A stretch of 64,000 nt of DNA from the NCBI RefSeq assembly GCF_030731045.1, contig NZ_JAVALS010000011.1, forward strand, positions 42,356 to 106,355, given 5' to 3'. A program made the position numbers and the translations under genes. Below are positions 62,456 through 64,000 of the stretch, in pieces; the first letter of the stretch is position 1, and each line of letters opens with the position of its first letter. The stretch is from Arthrobacter horti. Its GTDB lineage: Bacteria; Actinomycetota; Actinomycetes; Actinomycetales; Micrococcaceae. The notes under the pieces are model-generated. The model was not told the DNA's origin. It saw only the letters and a list, made by a program, of their open reading frames with translations, and ran no database searches.

Positions 62456-62767
62456 ATGTACGCCGTCATGGGGACCTGGAAGGTTCCGGGCTCCCGCGAA
62501 GAGATGATCGACGGCCTGGAGTCCAGCGTCATCCCGTTCATCAAGACCCTGCCCGGATTCCTCAGCGCGAGCTTCAGCTACGACGAGGAACGGGGCACCA
62601 ATCACAGCCTTCTCATGTTCAGCAACCGCGAGAGCGCCCAACGCTTCGTCGACGTCAGCTACGAGCAGCGGCGCGAGGTCCAGCAGGAGGCGGGCGTCGA
62701 GCGGATGGGCGAGTTCGTCGTCGTCGACGTCCTGAAGATGGTGGAGGCCGCGGGCGCACCGGCGTGA
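62456..62767 (+). CDS. Antibiotic biosynthesis monooxygenase (ABM)-like dimeric alpha-beta protein
   Basis: A 103-residue small ferredoxin-like-fold protein. MYAVMGTWKVPGSREEMIDGLESSVIPFIKTLPGFLSASFSYDEE and HSLLMFSNRESAQRFVD match the ABM/DUF fold where PGFLSASF is the core strand. It may detoxify a small ligand sensed by the divergent TetR. AAGGAGATGAGATGCC precedes the ATG at 62456. Confidence 0.7.
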   Translation: MYAVMGTWKVPGSREEMIDGLESSVIPFIKTLPGFLSASFSYDEERGTNHSLLMFSNRESAQRFVDVSYEQRREVQQEAGVERMGEFVVVDVLKMVEAAGAPA

Positions 62768-62838
62768 AGCGCCTGTCCCTTTCCGGGGGGCGGGCGTAGC
62801 CTGGGAGGACACTGTTCAACGCCTGTTCAGGAGGGGTC

Positions 62839-63021
62839 ATGGCAGACTTCCGGAGCTACACCGCAGAGGACCGCAGCAGCTTCGTGGCTCCGTCATGCGA
62901 GCTGTGCGGTCAGCACCGCCACATCCGCTGGGTACCGGCGGACGACGGCGGGGACCCGCCCCGCTGGACGCCGCGAGACGCCGGCTGCAGCAACGAGGCG
63001 TGCAGCGACTTCCGGGGGTAG
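62839..63021 (+). CDS. Small zinc-ribbon-like protein
   Basis: A 60-residue protein with two Cys pairs, SCELCGQH (about 19-26) and CSNEACSDF (about 50-58), spaced as in a zinc ribbon, plus a His-rich link (HRHIRW). GGAGGGGTC directly precedes the ATG. The size, strong ribosome site and Cys pairs support a real gene; the function is unknown. It is the last gene before the CRISPR array. Confidence 0.6.
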   Translation: MADFRSYTAEDRSSFVAPSCELCGQHRHIRWVPADDGGDPPRWTPRDAGCSNEACSDFRG

Positions 63022-63163
63022 GGCGCACGACTCATAATCGTGAGCGGCTGATCCACTGATTGGCGGCCGCACGTTGCGGTAACCCGATTTCGCTCTTGCT
63101 CGGTAACCTCTTTGTCGCACTGGTATTCGGACACTGAAATCGGCGCGCGAACTCGTCGAGTGC

Positions 63164-64000
63164 CCTCGCCCCCTTCAGCGGGGAATGCTCCGCGCGAACG
63201 GCGAAACGCAGGCGGATGTCCAGCCCCAACCCCCGCATGCGGGGACCGATCATCTTCAACGGTCAGGAAATCGCTGATGTGGAGCCTCAACGCCCACTCG
63301 CAGGCGCTGATCCCGACGAAGGACCTGGGTCCCGCGGTGAGCCGACTCAACCCCCGTCTGCAGGGATCAGACCCAGCCCATGACCGTGGTGTCCATGAAT
63401 TCGAGCCTTAACCTCCGCTCGCCGAGACTGGCCAAATCTGCGGTTCAGTGCGCCGCATACGGATGACGGCAACCCCCGCTCTCAGGGACCAACCCCGGTC
63501 GTCCCGGAAATGACCGAGTACCCGGTGCCTCAACCCCCGGGTGCAGGGACCGCCCAAGGCGCTGGGGATCCCGCTCGGGGAACCGCGGCCTCAACCCCCA
63601 CCGACAGCGACCACCCACGCCGGCTTTCTTCGCCCATTTGTTCGCCAACCCTCAACCCCCACCCACAGGGACCATCCCGTCGGTGCCGTCTACCTCGAAG
63701 ACCTGCACCGGCCTCAACCCCCACCCACCGGGACCACCCCTGGTCGCGGGGCTCGGTTCCCTGGCCACGGCGCCGCAACCCCTACCCACAGGAACCACCC
63801 GTCGTAGTCGAGCACGAGGCCAGCGGCTCCTCGTCTCAACCCCCACCCACAGGGACCGCCCGGCGCCGTCGCGGATGGTGCGCGCGGGTTCTGGCCTCAA
63901 CCCCCACCCACAGGGACCGCCCCGCCGTGGACGCGCTGACGATGTCGATGCAGCCCCTCAACCCCCACCCACAGGGACCGCCCGTCGAGCCATGCGTCAT
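63164..64000 (-). CRISPR. CRISPR array, type I-E-like, leader-distal end (continues past the window)
   Basis: Fourteen repeat copies begin near 63164, 63224, 63285, 63345, 63406, 63467, 63528, 63589, 63650, 63712, 63773, 63834, 63895 and 63956; the period is 61 bases (60-62 in the older part), i.e. a 28-base repeat plus spacers of about 33 bases. On the plus strand the repeat begins CCTCAACCCCCACCCACAGG; read on the minus strand it ends GGGGGTTGAGG, like actinobacterial I-E repeats. The three rightmost copies are identical; repeats degrade steadily to the left, so the leader lies to the right, beyond the window. No cas gene is present here. Confidence 0.93.

Noticed and set aside
63541..63807. 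Open frames with Pro/Thr-rich repeats across the CRISPR region
   Set aside because: The apparent protein repeats are produced by the 61-base CRISPR period.

Overview
The window is high-GC (roughly 65-70 percent) actinobacterial DNA. Gene content and protein style suggest a soil member of the Micrococcaceae, probably Arthrobacter or a close relative. Pointers are a DUF3073 protein, a Septum_form-type protein, clpB under an HspR-type operator, an ECF41 sigma factor and a protocatechuate-producing aromatic cluster. The species cannot be named from the sequence alone. No tRNA or rRNA gene was found.

Region 1 (1-7.9 kb) is a catabolic island feeding protocatechuate: the 5' part of pobA, an aromatic-acid symporter, an IclR regulator, a two-domain QsuB-type dehydroshikimate dehydratase, a quinate/shikimate dehydrogenase, a second IclR regulator and a ShiA-like transporter. 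Three similar operator-like boxes link the first IclR gene to pobA and the symporter. Region 2 (8-22.8 kb) is mostly housekeeping: DUF3073, Septum_form protein, clpB, a DUF4031-HD protein coupled to a ComB-family phosphatase, YceI, YccF, an amino-acid permease, trpF, HutD plus an MBL hydrolase, a DEAD-box helicase and an MFS pump. Region 3 (22.9-32.1 kb) has a LacI-controlled three-gene sugar or cyclitol operon (Gfo/Idh dehydrogenase, DUF993, TIM-barrel isomerase), then a SoxR-controlled MFS pump paralogous to the one at 21.4 kb, and other membrane proteins.

Region 4 (32.3-37.6 kb) holds trmB-tag, aqpZ, a VOC protein, an AlaX-type editing protein and an ECF41 module (carboxymuconolactone decarboxylase-like protein plus sigma factor, with an ECF41-type promoter). 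Region 5 (37.6-40.2 kb) is a lower-GC insertion with an orphan protein and an IS481-family element. Region 6 (40.2-55.6 kb) is dense in regulation: MarR with a membrane protein, a GH26 enzyme, a two-component system divergent from an ABC exporter, an XRE-cupin regulator with an EamA exporter, a SUFU-domain orphan, and a second two-component system divergent from a DM13 lipoprotein/DoxX pair. Region 7 (55.6-64 kb) has an Abi-like HEPN protein with a strong hairpin at its 5' side, a SWIM-SNF2 helicase, GntR, a TetR/monooxygenase pair sharing a tandem palindrome, and the leader-distal end of a type I-E-like CRISPR array whose repeats decay progressively to the left. cas genes are not in the window.

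One signal not explained by ordinary annotation is a set of eight very long, near-perfect intergenic inverted repeats (7.9, 17.5, 19.5, 22.9, 27.3, 29.4, 32.2 and 40.7 kb). They fall into sequence families; six lie just after stop codons and two lie in divergent promoter regions.
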